The position numbers were made by a program, and so were the translations under genes. A DNA stretch of 11,492 nucleotides, taken from NCBI GenBank assembly GCA_016938155.1, contig JAFGVF010000189.1:1-11492 (forward strand), written 5' to 3'. This document shows positions 1 to 7,617 of this stretch, one piece after another. This DNA is from Candidatus Cloacimonadota bacterium. Its GTDB lineage: Bacteria; Cloacimonadota; Cloacimonadia; Cloacimonadales; JAFGVF01. Within the stretch, counting starts at the first letter, position 1. Every line of letters begins with the position of its first letter. Below the pieces are notes generated by a model that did not search any database, was not told where the DNA came from, and was given only the letters and a program-made list of their open reading frames with translations.

Positions 1-1400
<1,400 letters not shown>

Positions 1401-1436
1401 TACTGACTCCCGATAATTGATGGAATAAAAGGAATG

Positions 1437-1458
1437 GGCTGCTTTTAAAACAGCAGCC
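1437..1458 (-). terminator. Weak terminator-like hairpin between two minus-strand genes
   Basis: A perfect 6-bp stem (GGCTGC 1437-1442 with GCAGCC 1453-1458) encloses a 10-base AT loop, in the 87-bp gap after the small exported-protein gene. On the minus strand it is followed by CATTCCTTTT, so the T-run is displaced and short. It may attenuate read-through into the nitrilase/ligA pair or act as a processing site rather than a full terminator. Confidence 0.35.
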
Positions 1459-1487
1459 TATTCTTAAAAAACAGTTTATCACTTGGT

Positions 1488-2063
1488 CTATTTCTTCTTT
1501 TTAGCTTCTTTTTGCTCGTTTAAATACTTTGAATAATTGGTGTCAAAAGCAATACCAACCCGATTATAAGGGTCAATGTTCAATAAATCCTTACAAAATC
1601 CACGATCTTTCTTAAGATTATTGACCATATATTCAATCTGGGAAACTGATAGCGTCTCTGTTCCAAAGTAATATTCATTATAGGTCTTGAGCATCATTTC
1701 ATAACAATGAACAGCCTGACGGTCGTTTTTGATTGCAGTTCGAGCCAAATCTATCTTTTTAGTCGGCTCTGTCTCAATCCTACCTAACAAATAGAAATAT
1801 CTGGAATCTCTTGAGAACTGCATGGACATCTTATTTAAATGCGAGATTAAACCGTTTTCATCCATCACTTTCCAAATATCTTCCACCATTTCAATAACGG
1901 ATAGCTCCTGGCTGTTATCAAGATAATCCCGATAAACTTCTATCAGCTTTGTTTGGTCAGAAACGCCTCTGGTATCCGTATCGAATTCATCAAATGTGTA
2001 ATCTTTAGCCACACAGAATGAAACCAGTAACAACCCCAAAAAAATTAAAACCAGCTTTTTCAT
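1488..2063 (-). CDS. Small exported protein of unknown function, TPR-like helices
   Basis: I do not recognise a named family. From the ATG at 2063 the product is 191 residues. It starts with a typical Sec signal peptide: two lysines, a hydrophobic stretch over residues 4-17, and likely cleavage near CVA-KD at 19. There is a Cys at 18, but SFC is a poor lipobox, so a lipoprotein is unlikely. The mature part is helical. Residues 86-133 (SRYFYLLGRIE, then DRQAVHCYEMMLKTYNEYY) have the spacing of a tetratricopeptide-like helix pair, suggesting a periplasmic interaction role. The C-terminus is very lysine-rich (EAKKKK). The start at 2063 is preferred over in-frame ATGs at 2084 and 2081 because AGGAGG (2078-2073) sits nine bases upstream and translation then begins directly with the signal peptide. 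Its SD overlaps the end of the glycosyltransferase gene, so the two are co-transcribed. Confidence 0.75.
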   Translation of the reverse strand: MKKLVLIFLGLLLVSFCVAKDYTFDEFDTDTRGVSDQTKLIEVYRDYLDNSQELSVIEMVEDIWKVMDENGLISHLNKMSMQFSRDSRYFYLLGRIETEPTKKIDLARTAIKNDRQAVHCYEMMLKTYNEYYFGTETLSVSQIEYMVNNLKKDRGFCKDLLNIDPYNRVGIAFDTNYSKYLNEQKEAKKKK

Positions 2064-2067
2064 ACTT

Positions 2068-3012
2068 CTATACCTCCTCATCAATATTTATTTTTTCTTT
2101 GATAGAGATGCTGTTCCCCATCGTTATTCTATGCATTTTACTTACTATCAGTTCACTTACAAGACCGATTGAGAAGAATTGCATTCCTACAAGTATCAGC
2201 AATACTCCGAGAAACAACAACGGTCGATTCGATAAAGGCATATTGTAAAACACTTTCATTATTGTCAAATAAAGTGATAATACTCCGCCGGCTGTGACAA
2301 AAAAAGCACCCCAGCTACCGAAAAGATAGAGAGGGCTACTTCTGAAAATAGTAACCATCCTCACAGATAAAAGGTCAAGAAATCCCCTCAGGTATCTTTC
2401 AAAACCATACTTGGATTTTCCATGTTTTCTTTCTCTGTGCTGAACTTCTATTTCTCCGATGCGATAGCCTTTTGCATTAGCCAGAACAGGGATATATCTA
2501 TGCAATTCACCATAAAGGTCAACTTCTTTTATGACTTCTTGTCTATAAGCCTTATAACCACAGTTAAAATCATGCAATCTAACTTTGAAATACATAGAAG
2601 TTATTGCATTGAAGAACCTTGAAGGAATTCGTTTATTCAGGGGATCATGCCTTTTTTTCTTCCAACCGGAAACCAAATCGTAACCATCTTCCAATTGTTT
2701 GAGGAACTTAGGAATATCAATGGGATTATCCTGCAAGTCCGCATCCATAGTGAACACTACTTGCCCCTTGGCTAAGTCAAAGCCTGTTTGTAAAGCAGCT
2801 GCTTTGCCGAAATTCCTTCTGAATGAGACTATTTTAACTGCCGTATCCCGTTTAGAAAGTGTTCTCATCACTTCTAAACTGCCATCAGTACTCCCATCAT
2901 CTATAAATATTATCTCATAGGAATTGGGAGCTACATTCTGTACAATTTCATCATGAAGCTGTATCAGAGAATCCTGCTCATCCAAGACAGGTATAATAAA
3001 GCTTATAAGCAT
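2068..3012 (-). CDS. GT2 polyprenyl-phosphate glycosyltransferase (DPM1/GtrB/ArnC-like), membrane-anchored
   Basis: Predicted to transfer a sugar from a nucleotide-sugar to a polyprenyl (undecaprenyl or dolichyl) phosphate on the cytoplasmic face of the inner membrane, providing an activated sugar for cell-surface glycan or protein glycosylation. The 314-residue protein opens with SFIIPVLDEQDSL and carries the GT-A fold motifs DDGSTDGS (38-45) and metal-binding DADLQD (90-95). It then has HDFNCGYKAYR (147-157) and HRERKHGKSKYG (192-203), the acceptor-side signature of polyprenyl-phosphate GTs. Two membrane segments follow at about 229-251 and 263-287, as in GtrB/ArnC-type enzymes; DPM1 of higher eukaryotes lacks them. 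The ATG at 3012 is chosen because GAGG lies six bases upstream and the protein then starts in the usual way; a TTG at 3024 overlapping the upstream stop is possible. It follows the lipid-kinase gene by eight bases. The sugar cannot be predicted. Confidence 0.88.
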   Translation of the reverse strand: MLISFIIPVLDEQDSLIQLHDEIVQNVAPNSYEIIFIDDGSTDGSLEVMRTLSKRDTAVKIVSFRRNFGKAAALQTGFDLAKGQVVFTMDADLQDNPIDIPKFLKQLEDGYDLVSGWKKKRHDPLNKRIPSRFFNAITSMYFKVRLHDFNCGYKAYRQEVIKEVDLYGELHRYIPVLANAKGYRIGEIEVQHRERKHGKSKYGFERYLRGFLDLLSVRMVTIFRSSPLYLFGSWGAFFVTAGGVLSLYLTIMKVFYNMPLSNRPLLFLGVLLILVGMQFFSIGLVSELIVSKMHRITMGNSISIKEKINIDEEV

Positions 3013-3020
3013 AGGCAACC

Positions 3021-3620
3021 TCAAAAAATAAGAATATCGGCTATTGTCATAACAATACCGCTAATTAATGGAATTTTGAAATTATCGTCAACAGGTATAT
3101 TTATAACTTCAGCAATAGTAGCTGATAAAGCACCGAAAAAACCAACCGCAGGGTTGATTTGATTGCTGTAAAGCATTGCAAATATGAATGTTGATACAAA
3201 GCATCCAAGAGCACCTTCCAAACTCTTTTTCATTCCTTTAAATTTTCTTTTTCCTAAATTTAATCCGACAATGGCAGCAAAGGTATCACCTATTGCCAGA
3301 AAAGACATTGCAAAAAAGGCTGTATCAGCAGAAAATATCGTTATACATAGAAGATGGGCAATCATCATGAAGGTAGCTCCGGTAAAACCTGCCATCTCAT
3401 GCCGACGAAGTATTTGCCCAAACCAACGCATGAAATAGCGTTTGAAATGCAGTTGCTCTAATCTTAATAAGTCAACCATCACTGCCAATATTGCCAATAT
3501 CAGGAACACCCAGAAGGAAATCCGTTTATTAGAACCGAGAAGATACCTATAGGATAAAGGTAGGATCAAAGAGCTTAGATGAATTGATTTCCTGAGTGAT
3601 TCCTTTAATAATGGTTTCAT
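3021..3620 (-). CDS. CTP-dependent polyprenol/diacylglycerol kinase-like membrane protein (SEC59/DGK1/VTE5 superfamily)
   Basis: A multi-pass inner-membrane protein of 199 residues. The family phosphorylates lipid alcohols (dolichol, phytol or diacylglycerol), typically with CTP. Visible signatures in order are LRKSIHLSS (9-17) near the N-terminus and GFTGATFMM (78-86). The core nucleotide-binding signature GDTFAAIVGLNLGKRKFKG spans 111-129 and runs on into KKSLEGALGCF (131-141). Late AEVINIPVDDNFKIPLISG (170-188) matches the family pattern E...DDN.tiPl.sG. About six hydrophobic helices can be drawn. It starts one base after the recJ stop with no visible SD (upstream ATTATAATTGAT), so translation is probably coupled to recJ. 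Eight bases downstream begins a polyprenyl-phosphate glycosyltransferase, which favours a polyprenol or dolichol substrate over diacylglycerol or phytol, but that is inference from context. Confidence 0.82.
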   Translation of the reverse strand: MKPLLKESLRKSIHLSSLILPLSYRYLLGSNKRISFWVFLILAILAVMVDLLRLEQLHFKRYFMRWFGQILRRHEMAGFTGATFMMIAHLLCITIFSADTAFFAMSFLAIGDTFAAIVGLNLGKRKFKGMKKSLEGALGCFVSTFIFAMLYSNQINPAVGFFGALSATIAEVINIPVDDNFKIPLISGIVMTIADILIF

Positions 3621-3621
3621 A

Positions 3622-5178
3622 TCAATTATAATCTACTATTTCAAGTATATCTTTCTTTATCCAACGAAAAGCAATCTCTAACTCATTTTCCGGCAGGTCT
3701 GAACCAGTTGTCTTGAATCCCCGCTTGGCAATCTCTTTTCTGGTAGTTGTCATTTGCATAATCGGTTCAGGATTTCCCATACCAAATGGTTGAAGAGTTT
3801 GCAGTTTATGCCAGAACTCATCCGTAAGCTCTTCAATCGTAATCTTAGTATCAATTTTCAAAACTTTGTTTTCAACAATCGAGTCCTGCGTAATCTGAAG
3901 AAAGCTGTTAAACTGGAAGATAAACTCGTTGATTTTTTGTGGTTCCATTGTGAAGCCGGCAGCTTTTACATGACCCCCAAACTGGATGAGTGAATCGCTG
4001 CAATAACTGAATGCCTCAAGAATACTGAATCCACTCCCACACCTTCCTTCACAGACAATTACATCATTCTGCCTGGAAAGGAATAATGCCGGGATTTTAA
4101 GCTTAGAGCTTGTATGAGAAGCTGCCATTCCCAACATCGGGTACGGTATCCGATTCTCATCATCAAAATAGATAAACCCTTCTCCCTCATAATCTTTAAT
4201 AATTGATTCAACAAAATCTATCACTTCAAGAGCTGCTTTTTCATTATCTTCCTTCTGTTCAATCAATTCCTGAAGATATTGCTCAACTTCATCATCTGCA
4301 GATAGCAGGAAATCCATAGCCAGGTGATTACCGTTTACATCTCTGCCGTTCATAATAATCTTCCCTGCAAATATCAAAAACTCCAGCTTATTGTTTACTG
4401 TGTCAATTTGACCAAAGGTACTCTTCAAAGCATTTATGTGAGGATAATTCAACTTCTCAAAATTGTCGATTACATGCTTCACGATGATTCGATTAACGCT
4501 TATCAGAGGTACTTTATCTGAAATTGAGCCCACTGCTGTCCAGAAATAGAAATCTAACCCGGGTTCACTTGCGATAATTTTATTTGATTTGCAATAACGA
4601 AAAATCTGGCGGATCAACATCAGTGTTACACCAACTCCGGCAAGCATATCAAAAGGATATTTGCACTCCTTCTGCTTAGGATTTATAACTGCTTCACAAT
4701 GAGGTGCTCCTTCCGGTTTTAGTATATGATGATCAGTAAGGATTACATCGCAGCCCATATCCCTCAAGCCTCTGATTCCTTCAAATGATGTGATTCCATT
4801 ATCAACAGTAATGATAAGTTTAAATCCACCTTTCCTGACAAATCTCACAAAGCTGTTTTGGATACCGTGATTCTCCTTCATCCGATTGGGAATATAGTAT
4901 GTGATTTCAGGAATACCAAGACTTTTTAGATAGTTATAAAGAATATAAGTTGAAGTAATACCATCAGGGTCGTCATGCCCGAAAATAACAATCTTCTCAT
5001 TTGCCCGGATGGCTTCGAAAATCCTTTTTACTGCCTTGCCAATATCTTTGAATCCCGTTTCTGGTGGAAGTAGTTTCAGGTCGGAAAGATGGACATAAGA
5101 CTGATACTCTTTTGTCCTCAATATATTGTCAAAGGGAGTATCACCTGATGGTTCGCTCGTTTCCCAATGGAAATGCAT
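3622..5178 (-). CDS. recJ: RecJ-like single-stranded-DNA exonuclease (DHH/DHHA1 phosphoesterase)
   Basis: RecJ degrades single-stranded DNA 5' to 3' in recombination and mismatch or excision repair. The 518-residue product has the DHH domain: motif I FGHDDPDGITSTYIL (66-80), VDNG (125-128), TDHH (148-151), INPK (165-168), LAGVGV (179-184) and AVGSISDKVPL (215-225). A long helical linker with EQKEDNEKAALEVI (307-320) follows, then DHHA1 with GSGFS (381-385) and FGGHVKAAGFTM (400-411), and a C-terminal OB-like part containing LQPFGMGNPEP (462-472). It is somewhat shorter than E. coli RecJ (577). Two departures stand out: motif I is HDDPDG rather than DYDVDG, and the usual SGRS of DHHA1 reads SGFS. 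The ATG at 5178 shares its A with the preceding TAA and has GAGGAG eight bases upstream (5192-5187). Identity as RecJ is likely; a diverged DHH nuclease is the alternative. Confidence 0.87.
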   Translation of the reverse strand: MHFHWETSEPSGDTPFDNILRTKEYQSYVHLSDLKLLPPETGFKDIGKAVKRIFEAIRANEKIVIFGHDDPDGITSTYILYNYLKSLGIPEITYYIPNRMKENHGIQNSFVRFVRKGGFKLIITVDNGITSFEGIRGLRDMGCDVILTDHHILKPEGAPHCEAVINPKQKECKYPFDMLAGVGVTLMLIRQIFRYCKSNKIIASEPGLDFYFWTAVGSISDKVPLISVNRIIVKHVIDNFEKLNYPHINALKSTFGQIDTVNNKLEFLIFAGKIIMNGRDVNGNHLAMDFLLSADDEVEQYLQELIEQKEDNEKAALEVIDFVESIIKDYEGEGFIYFDDENRIPYPMLGMAASHTSSKLKIPALFLSRQNDVIVCEGRCGSGFSILEAFSYCSDSLIQFGGHVKAAGFTMEPQKINEFIFQFNSFLQITQDSIVENKVLKIDTKITIEELTDEFWHKLQTLQPFGMGNPEPIMQMTTTRKEIAKRGFKTTGSDLPENELEIAFRWIKKDILEIVDYN

Positions 5179-6443
5179 TAATAAAGCTCCTCAGCTTTGG
5201 GAATCTCTCGCGGTTTATCTCTTTTGAGTGTCTTCTGGAAAATATCGAAACCACTTATTCCAATCATAAACATGTGAGAATATTCCTCTATATCATTGTC
5301 TCCCTTATTCCCGCGTTTTGAGAGTTGATAGGCAAAATCCAAACGACTGGAGATTGTCTTAATCGGGAAAGTCATACCACATGTGAATGTATTTTCGAAA
5401 AGGTTGGAATTATTTGCTTGAAAAGGTAGCAATCTCATAGTATAGCCAACTCTAATCGGGAACTTCTTCAGTATTTTCTCTTCACCGGAAAGGGGTTGAT
5501 AAGCTACTCCCGCACCTACTCTCCAAGTATTAACCGCATCAGCAACTATATCCGAACTCTCCCATAGAGAGTAGCGGAAATCCATATTCATCTTCCAAAC
5601 ATTTTTTACTCTGAAAGCAGCTCCGGCATTTATGATATGCGGAAGGATGAAGCTGTCATCTTCGATTTCCACAGTATTCAGAATCGAATGATATTCTTTT
5701 GTGTTATTCAAATCAACAGAACTCAGATAGGACAACCCAAAACTCATTTTTTCATATTTCATTCCAAGCCCCACAGTGAAACCGGGATTCTGATATGTGT
5801 TGTCAACCTCATAAAAAGTATCATATCCCGCATTAACATCTTCGGTATCGATGTCCGGTCCAATTCCGATATAATCCTGAGTTACTTTCTGCTTGCGATT
5901 TCCAAGATAATAGTTAACTCCCGTACCGATACTTAAATGCTTAAATTTGTAGGCATACAGCAAATCCGCTCGATATAAGTAAGAATAAAAGCTCTCATAG
6001 GTATCAAGCGTGTAATCAACACCATCCACAGTAGAAACACCTGTTGCTGTATTCTGAAGGTTTCCACTCATCAAAGAAGTAAACTGAAACGCTAAATGAT
6101 GTCTATTAAGTGGAACCTGCATACTGAAATAGGGAAAATCAAAAGAGGTGTCCCGGAAGCTGTTTCCCTGGTTATCAGCAAAATCAGTAAACCCCATTTT
6201 TAGCCCTGTCGAAAAAAGAACATTCGTAGCAGTAGTACTCAATGCCGGATTTAAGCCGATTCCATGGTTCATTCTAAGGAAATCTCCTGAACCCGTGTTG
6301 CCCATGCCCATACCGTAAACATCATAACCTTCATTTAATATGGGAAACCCGTATCTGCTGAATATCGAATTCCCTCCCCACAATCCACTACTCAACAATG
6401 CTGCAACTATGGTCAGAATCAAGACCTTGCTGTATCTATTCAT
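5178..6443 (-). CDS. Predicted outer-membrane beta-barrel protein (PorV/FadL-like style)
   Basis: A 421-residue exported protein. The N-terminus (RYSKVLILTIVAALLSSGLW) is a Sec signal peptide, with cleavage likely around residues 20-23. The mature start includes GYDVYGMGMGNTGSG and LNPALSTTA, the Gly/Asn-rich opening seen in FadL/OmpP1 and PorV-type barrels. The body is a succession of alternating hydrophobic/polar strands such as LSIGTGVNYYLG, GFTVGLGMKYEKMSFGLSYL, INAGAAFRV and WRVGAGVAYQP. The C-terminus is a short charged tail (KRDKPREIPKAEELY) rather than a terminal aromatic beta-signal. I infer a transport or secretion-accessory barrel; PorV-like proteins assist type IX secretion, relevant to the sorting domain encoded from 9655, but orthology is unproven. 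The ATG at 6443 has GGGAG five bases upstream and a promoter about 45 bases further up. It leads the minus-strand operon and overlaps recJ by one base. Confidence 0.7.
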   Translation of the reverse strand: MNRYSKVLILTIVAALLSSGLWGGNSIFSRYGFPILNEGYDVYGMGMGNTGSGDFLRMNHGIGLNPALSTTATNVLFSTGLKMGFTDFADNQGNSFRDTSFDFPYFSMQVPLNRHHLAFQFTSLMSGNLQNTATGVSTVDGVDYTLDTYESFYSYLYRADLLYAYKFKHLSIGTGVNYYLGNRKQKVTQDYIGIGPDIDTEDVNAGYDTFYEVDNTYQNPGFTVGLGMKYEKMSFGLSYLSSVDLNNTKEYHSILNTVEIEDDSFILPHIINAGAAFRVKNVWKMNMDFRYSLWESSDIVADAVNTWRVGAGVAYQPLSGEEKILKKFPIRVGYTMRLLPFQANNSNLFENTFTCGMTFPIKTISSRLDFAYQLSKRGNKGDNDIEEYSHMFMIGISGFDIFQKTLKRDKPREIPKAEELY

Positions 6444-6485
6444 GTAAACTCCCGTTTGTTATCTTCATTGAATTTTAATTACAAA

Positions 6486-6511
6486 ATTATATCTGTTCCA
6501 TAGATTGTCAA
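6486..6511 (-). promoter_or_regulatory. Likely sigma-70-type promoter for the barrel-recJ operon
   Basis: On the minus strand a perfect TTGACA (6511-6506) is followed after 14 bases by a perfect TATAAT (6491-6486). Transcription would start around 6480, leaving a leader of about 35-40 bases before the ATG at 6443. Both hexamers are consensus, but the 14-bp spacer is shorter than the usual 17. TAATTT two bases further on would give a 16-bp spacer and may be the true -10. Confidence 0.55.
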
Positions 6512-6670
6512 ATTTTAACTTACTACTACCCTTCTTTTAACCAATGAGACCGTTCAAGCATAGCACTGATTTCATCTCCGGTTTATCTTTGCAATCGGTT
6601 TACAGACCTTAGAATTATTGACATACAATGCATAAAACTCTATTCAAAGCCTTACAGTTTTGGCAAACCC

Positions 6671-6747
6671 AACCATGGGTCAACCGTGGATCAACCGTGG
6701 GTTAACCGTGGCATCCACGGGAGCCCCACGGGAAAGGTACGGTAAAC
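6671..6747. repeat. 11-bp-period tandem array with inverted core (array 1)
   Basis: Four successive 11-mers follow the pattern AACCGTGGATC: AACCATGGGTC (6671), AACCGTGGATC (6682), AACCGTGGGTT (6693) and AACCGTGGCAT (6704). In the same 11-bp register the motif then flips to its complement: CCACGGGAGCC (6715), CCACGGGAAAG (6726) and a degenerate GTACGGTAAAC (6737). The flip creates a perfect hairpin CCGTGG-CAT-CCACGG (6706-6720). The period is not a multiple of three and no gene covers it, so it is not coding. Function unknown. Confidence 0.85.
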
Positions 6748-6860
6748 CCATGAGACGATATACCTGTTTCACCGGAATCATACCAATCATCCGCTTCCAG
6801 CCATGACGGGTTTGACTACCGTTTCACTTCCGCCCCTCTTACGCCTTTGCCCAAGATATC

Positions 6861-6904
6861 CGCAGGTGACCCGCAGGTGACCCGCAGGAGCAACGCAACG
6901 GGTT
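6861..6904. repeat. 11-bp-period tandem array (array 2)
   Basis: Two perfect copies of CGCAGGTGACC (6861, 6872) are followed by CGCAGGAGCAA (6883) and a weak fourth unit CGCAACGGGTT (6894). The period matches array 1, about 110 bp away, but the unit sequence is different. There is no gene or spacer structure, and the units are far too short and contiguous for CRISPR. Confidence 0.8.
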
Positions 6905-7010
6905 GAATAGTAAAAAGCATGATATATACAGGTGTGTACAGTGTATTTTAACAGTTCCAAGAGATAATATTATGTAAACTAAGAAATTCGGCAGGTTGGA
7001 AGCATGTCGT

Positions 7011-7135
7011 ACTGTAGGGCACGCATCCCTGCTTGCCCTCTTATATTCAGCGGGGCTTCATGCGAAGGGGAGTTCCATGTCAATATCATTCACGCAAAGG
7101 GAGTCGGTTCTCGCTCGCTTATTGCGTCAATTCAC
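7011..7135. repeat. Possible interspersed intergenic repeat with hairpins
   Basis: This segment differs from its AT-rich surroundings: it is GC-richer and structured. GGGCACGC (7017-7024) pairs with GCTTGCCC (7031-7038) with one mismatch around a 6-base loop. TCACGCAA (7090-7097) pairs imperfectly with TTGCGTCA (7122-7129). Composition and arrangement suggest a multicopy intergenic element of the REP or MITE kind, but only one copy is in view, so this is inference. No flanking target duplication was identified. A 69-codon frame from 7004 crosses it but has no good SD. Confidence 0.35.
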
Positions 7136-7169
7136 AGTAATCAATTATTCCTGTCCTCTGAATTAAGAT

Positions 7170-7183
7170 TATCAATATTGATA
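7170..7183. promoter_or_regulatory. 14-bp perfect palindrome, candidate operator
   Basis: TATCAATATTGATA is a perfect 14-bp palindrome, immediately followed by a second palindrome ATATTAATAT (7181-7190). It sits 21 bases upstream of the -35 box of the DUF2089 operon. That suits a dimeric HTH regulator, possibly the operon's own DUF2089 protein (autoregulation), or an UP-element-like AT tract. The palindrome is seen directly; the regulator is conjecture. Confidence 0.4.
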
Positions 7184-7204
7184 TTAATATTATTAATTTT
7201 CTTC

Positions 7205-7232
7205 TTGACATAATTAATTGAGCTCATATTTA
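7205..7232 (+). promoter_or_regulatory. Putative promoter of the DUF2089-DUF4097 operon
   Basis: A consensus TTGACA (7205-7210) lies 45 bases before the ATG at 7256. The best-placed -10 is TATTTA (7227-7232, 16-bp spacer), which is poor; CATATT (7225-7230) would have a 14-bp spacer. A weak -10 with a strong -35 and upstream palindromes is compatible with regulated transcription. Confidence 0.42.
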
Positions 7233-7255
7233 TTGAATCAGATTCGGAGGTAATA

Positions 7256-7615
7256 ATGAAAAAAGATAGTCTTAATAGTTGTCCCGTATGCAACAGCGAG
7301 TTGAGAATTCAACGCTATGCCTGCCCCAACTGCAATACATCCATAGAAGGAGATTTCAAGCTATCAGGATTAGCTGCTCTCAAAGGTGAGCAACTGGAAT
7401 TTGCCAAGATTTTTCTGCTTGCAGAAGGGAACATCAAAGAAGTAGAACGGGTTTTAAACATCTCATATCCTACCGTGAAGGCAAGACTCCGAGAAATCAC
7501 AAAAGCCCTTCAACCGGAGAAGAGGGATGACAATATCCTCTCAATACTGGAAGGAATTGAGGACGGTGAAATTTCCATAGATGATGCAATATCCCAAATA
7601 GAAAAAAGGAGATAA
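7256..7615 (+). CDS. DUF2089 protein: zinc ribbon, HTH and SHOCT-like tail; putative regulator
   Basis: A 119-residue cytosolic protein. Residues 9-26 form a zinc ribbon with two CxxC knuckles (Cys9, Cys12, Cys23, Cys26: CPVC and CPNC). The central block with GEQLEFAKIFLLAEGNIKEV and then LNISYPTVKARLREI is the DUF2089 sigma-region-4-like helix-turn-helix, in which ISYPTVKARL is the recognition-helix segment. The C-terminus ILSILEGIEDGEISIDDAIS resembles the SHOCT-like/YvlB-type motif LExGxIsxeeAxxLL. GGAGG lies five bases before the ATG. The next gene starts two bases after the stop, so the two form an operon. The family has no experimentally assigned role known to me; a DNA-binding regulator of the partner gene is the natural inference. 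Confidence 0.85.
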   Translation: MKKDSLNSCPVCNSELRIQRYACPNCNTSIEGDFKLSGLAALKGEQLEFAKIFLLAEGNIKEVERVLNISYPTVKARLREITKALQPEKRDDNILSILEGIEDGEISIDDAISQIEKRR

Positions 7616-7617
7616 CG

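Larger units (their letters stand above)
6444..7255. other. Divergent intergenic region, 812 bp, no convincing gene
   Basis: This lies between the minus-strand operon (starting 6443) and the plus-strand DUF2089 operon (starting 7256). I see no reading frame worth calling. It contains a minus-strand promoter (6486-6511), two 11-bp-period arrays (6671-6747, 6861-6904), a hairpin-bearing GC-richer segment (about 7011-7135), and an AT-rich palindrome plus promoter just before 7256. Smaller items are a TTGACA at 6618-6623 on the plus strand with only a poor -10, and a direct repeat TACAG (6927-6931, 6937-6941) ten bases apart within ATACA...TGTAT. In 6512-6617 and 6748-6860 I see nothing specific. 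Confidence 0.7.

Noticed and set aside
2064..2084. Upstream ATGs for the small exported protein
   Set aside because: AGGAGG lies between these ATGs and the one at 2063, and only the later start places the signal peptide at the N-terminus.
3013..3024. TTG start four codons upstream for the glycosyltransferase
   Set aside because: The ATG at 3012 has GAGG at good spacing and gives the usual GT2 N-terminus; the TTG would place the SD inside the coding region.
3184..3438. An 84-codon plus-strand frame opposite the lipid-kinase gene
   Set aside because: It shadows the conserved nucleotide-binding signature of the kinase on the minus strand.
6618..6646. Plus-strand promoter with TTGACA at 6618
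   Set aside because: The hexamer at the correct spacing, TATTCA, is poor and no gene follows for over 600 bases.
6671..6904. CRISPR-like array
   Set aside because: Units are 11 bp and contiguous without spacers, and no cas gene is near.
6924..6946. Possible operator with TACAG direct repeat and ATACA/TGTAT arms
   Set aside because: Short, imperfect and about 260 bases from the nearest promoter; could easily arise by chance.
7004..7213. A 69-codon plus-strand frame in the intergenic region
   Set aside because: It has no good ribosome binding site, lies across hairpins in a repeat-like segment, and ends in a low-complexity Leu/Ile run encoded by the AT-rich promoter region; no family resemblance.
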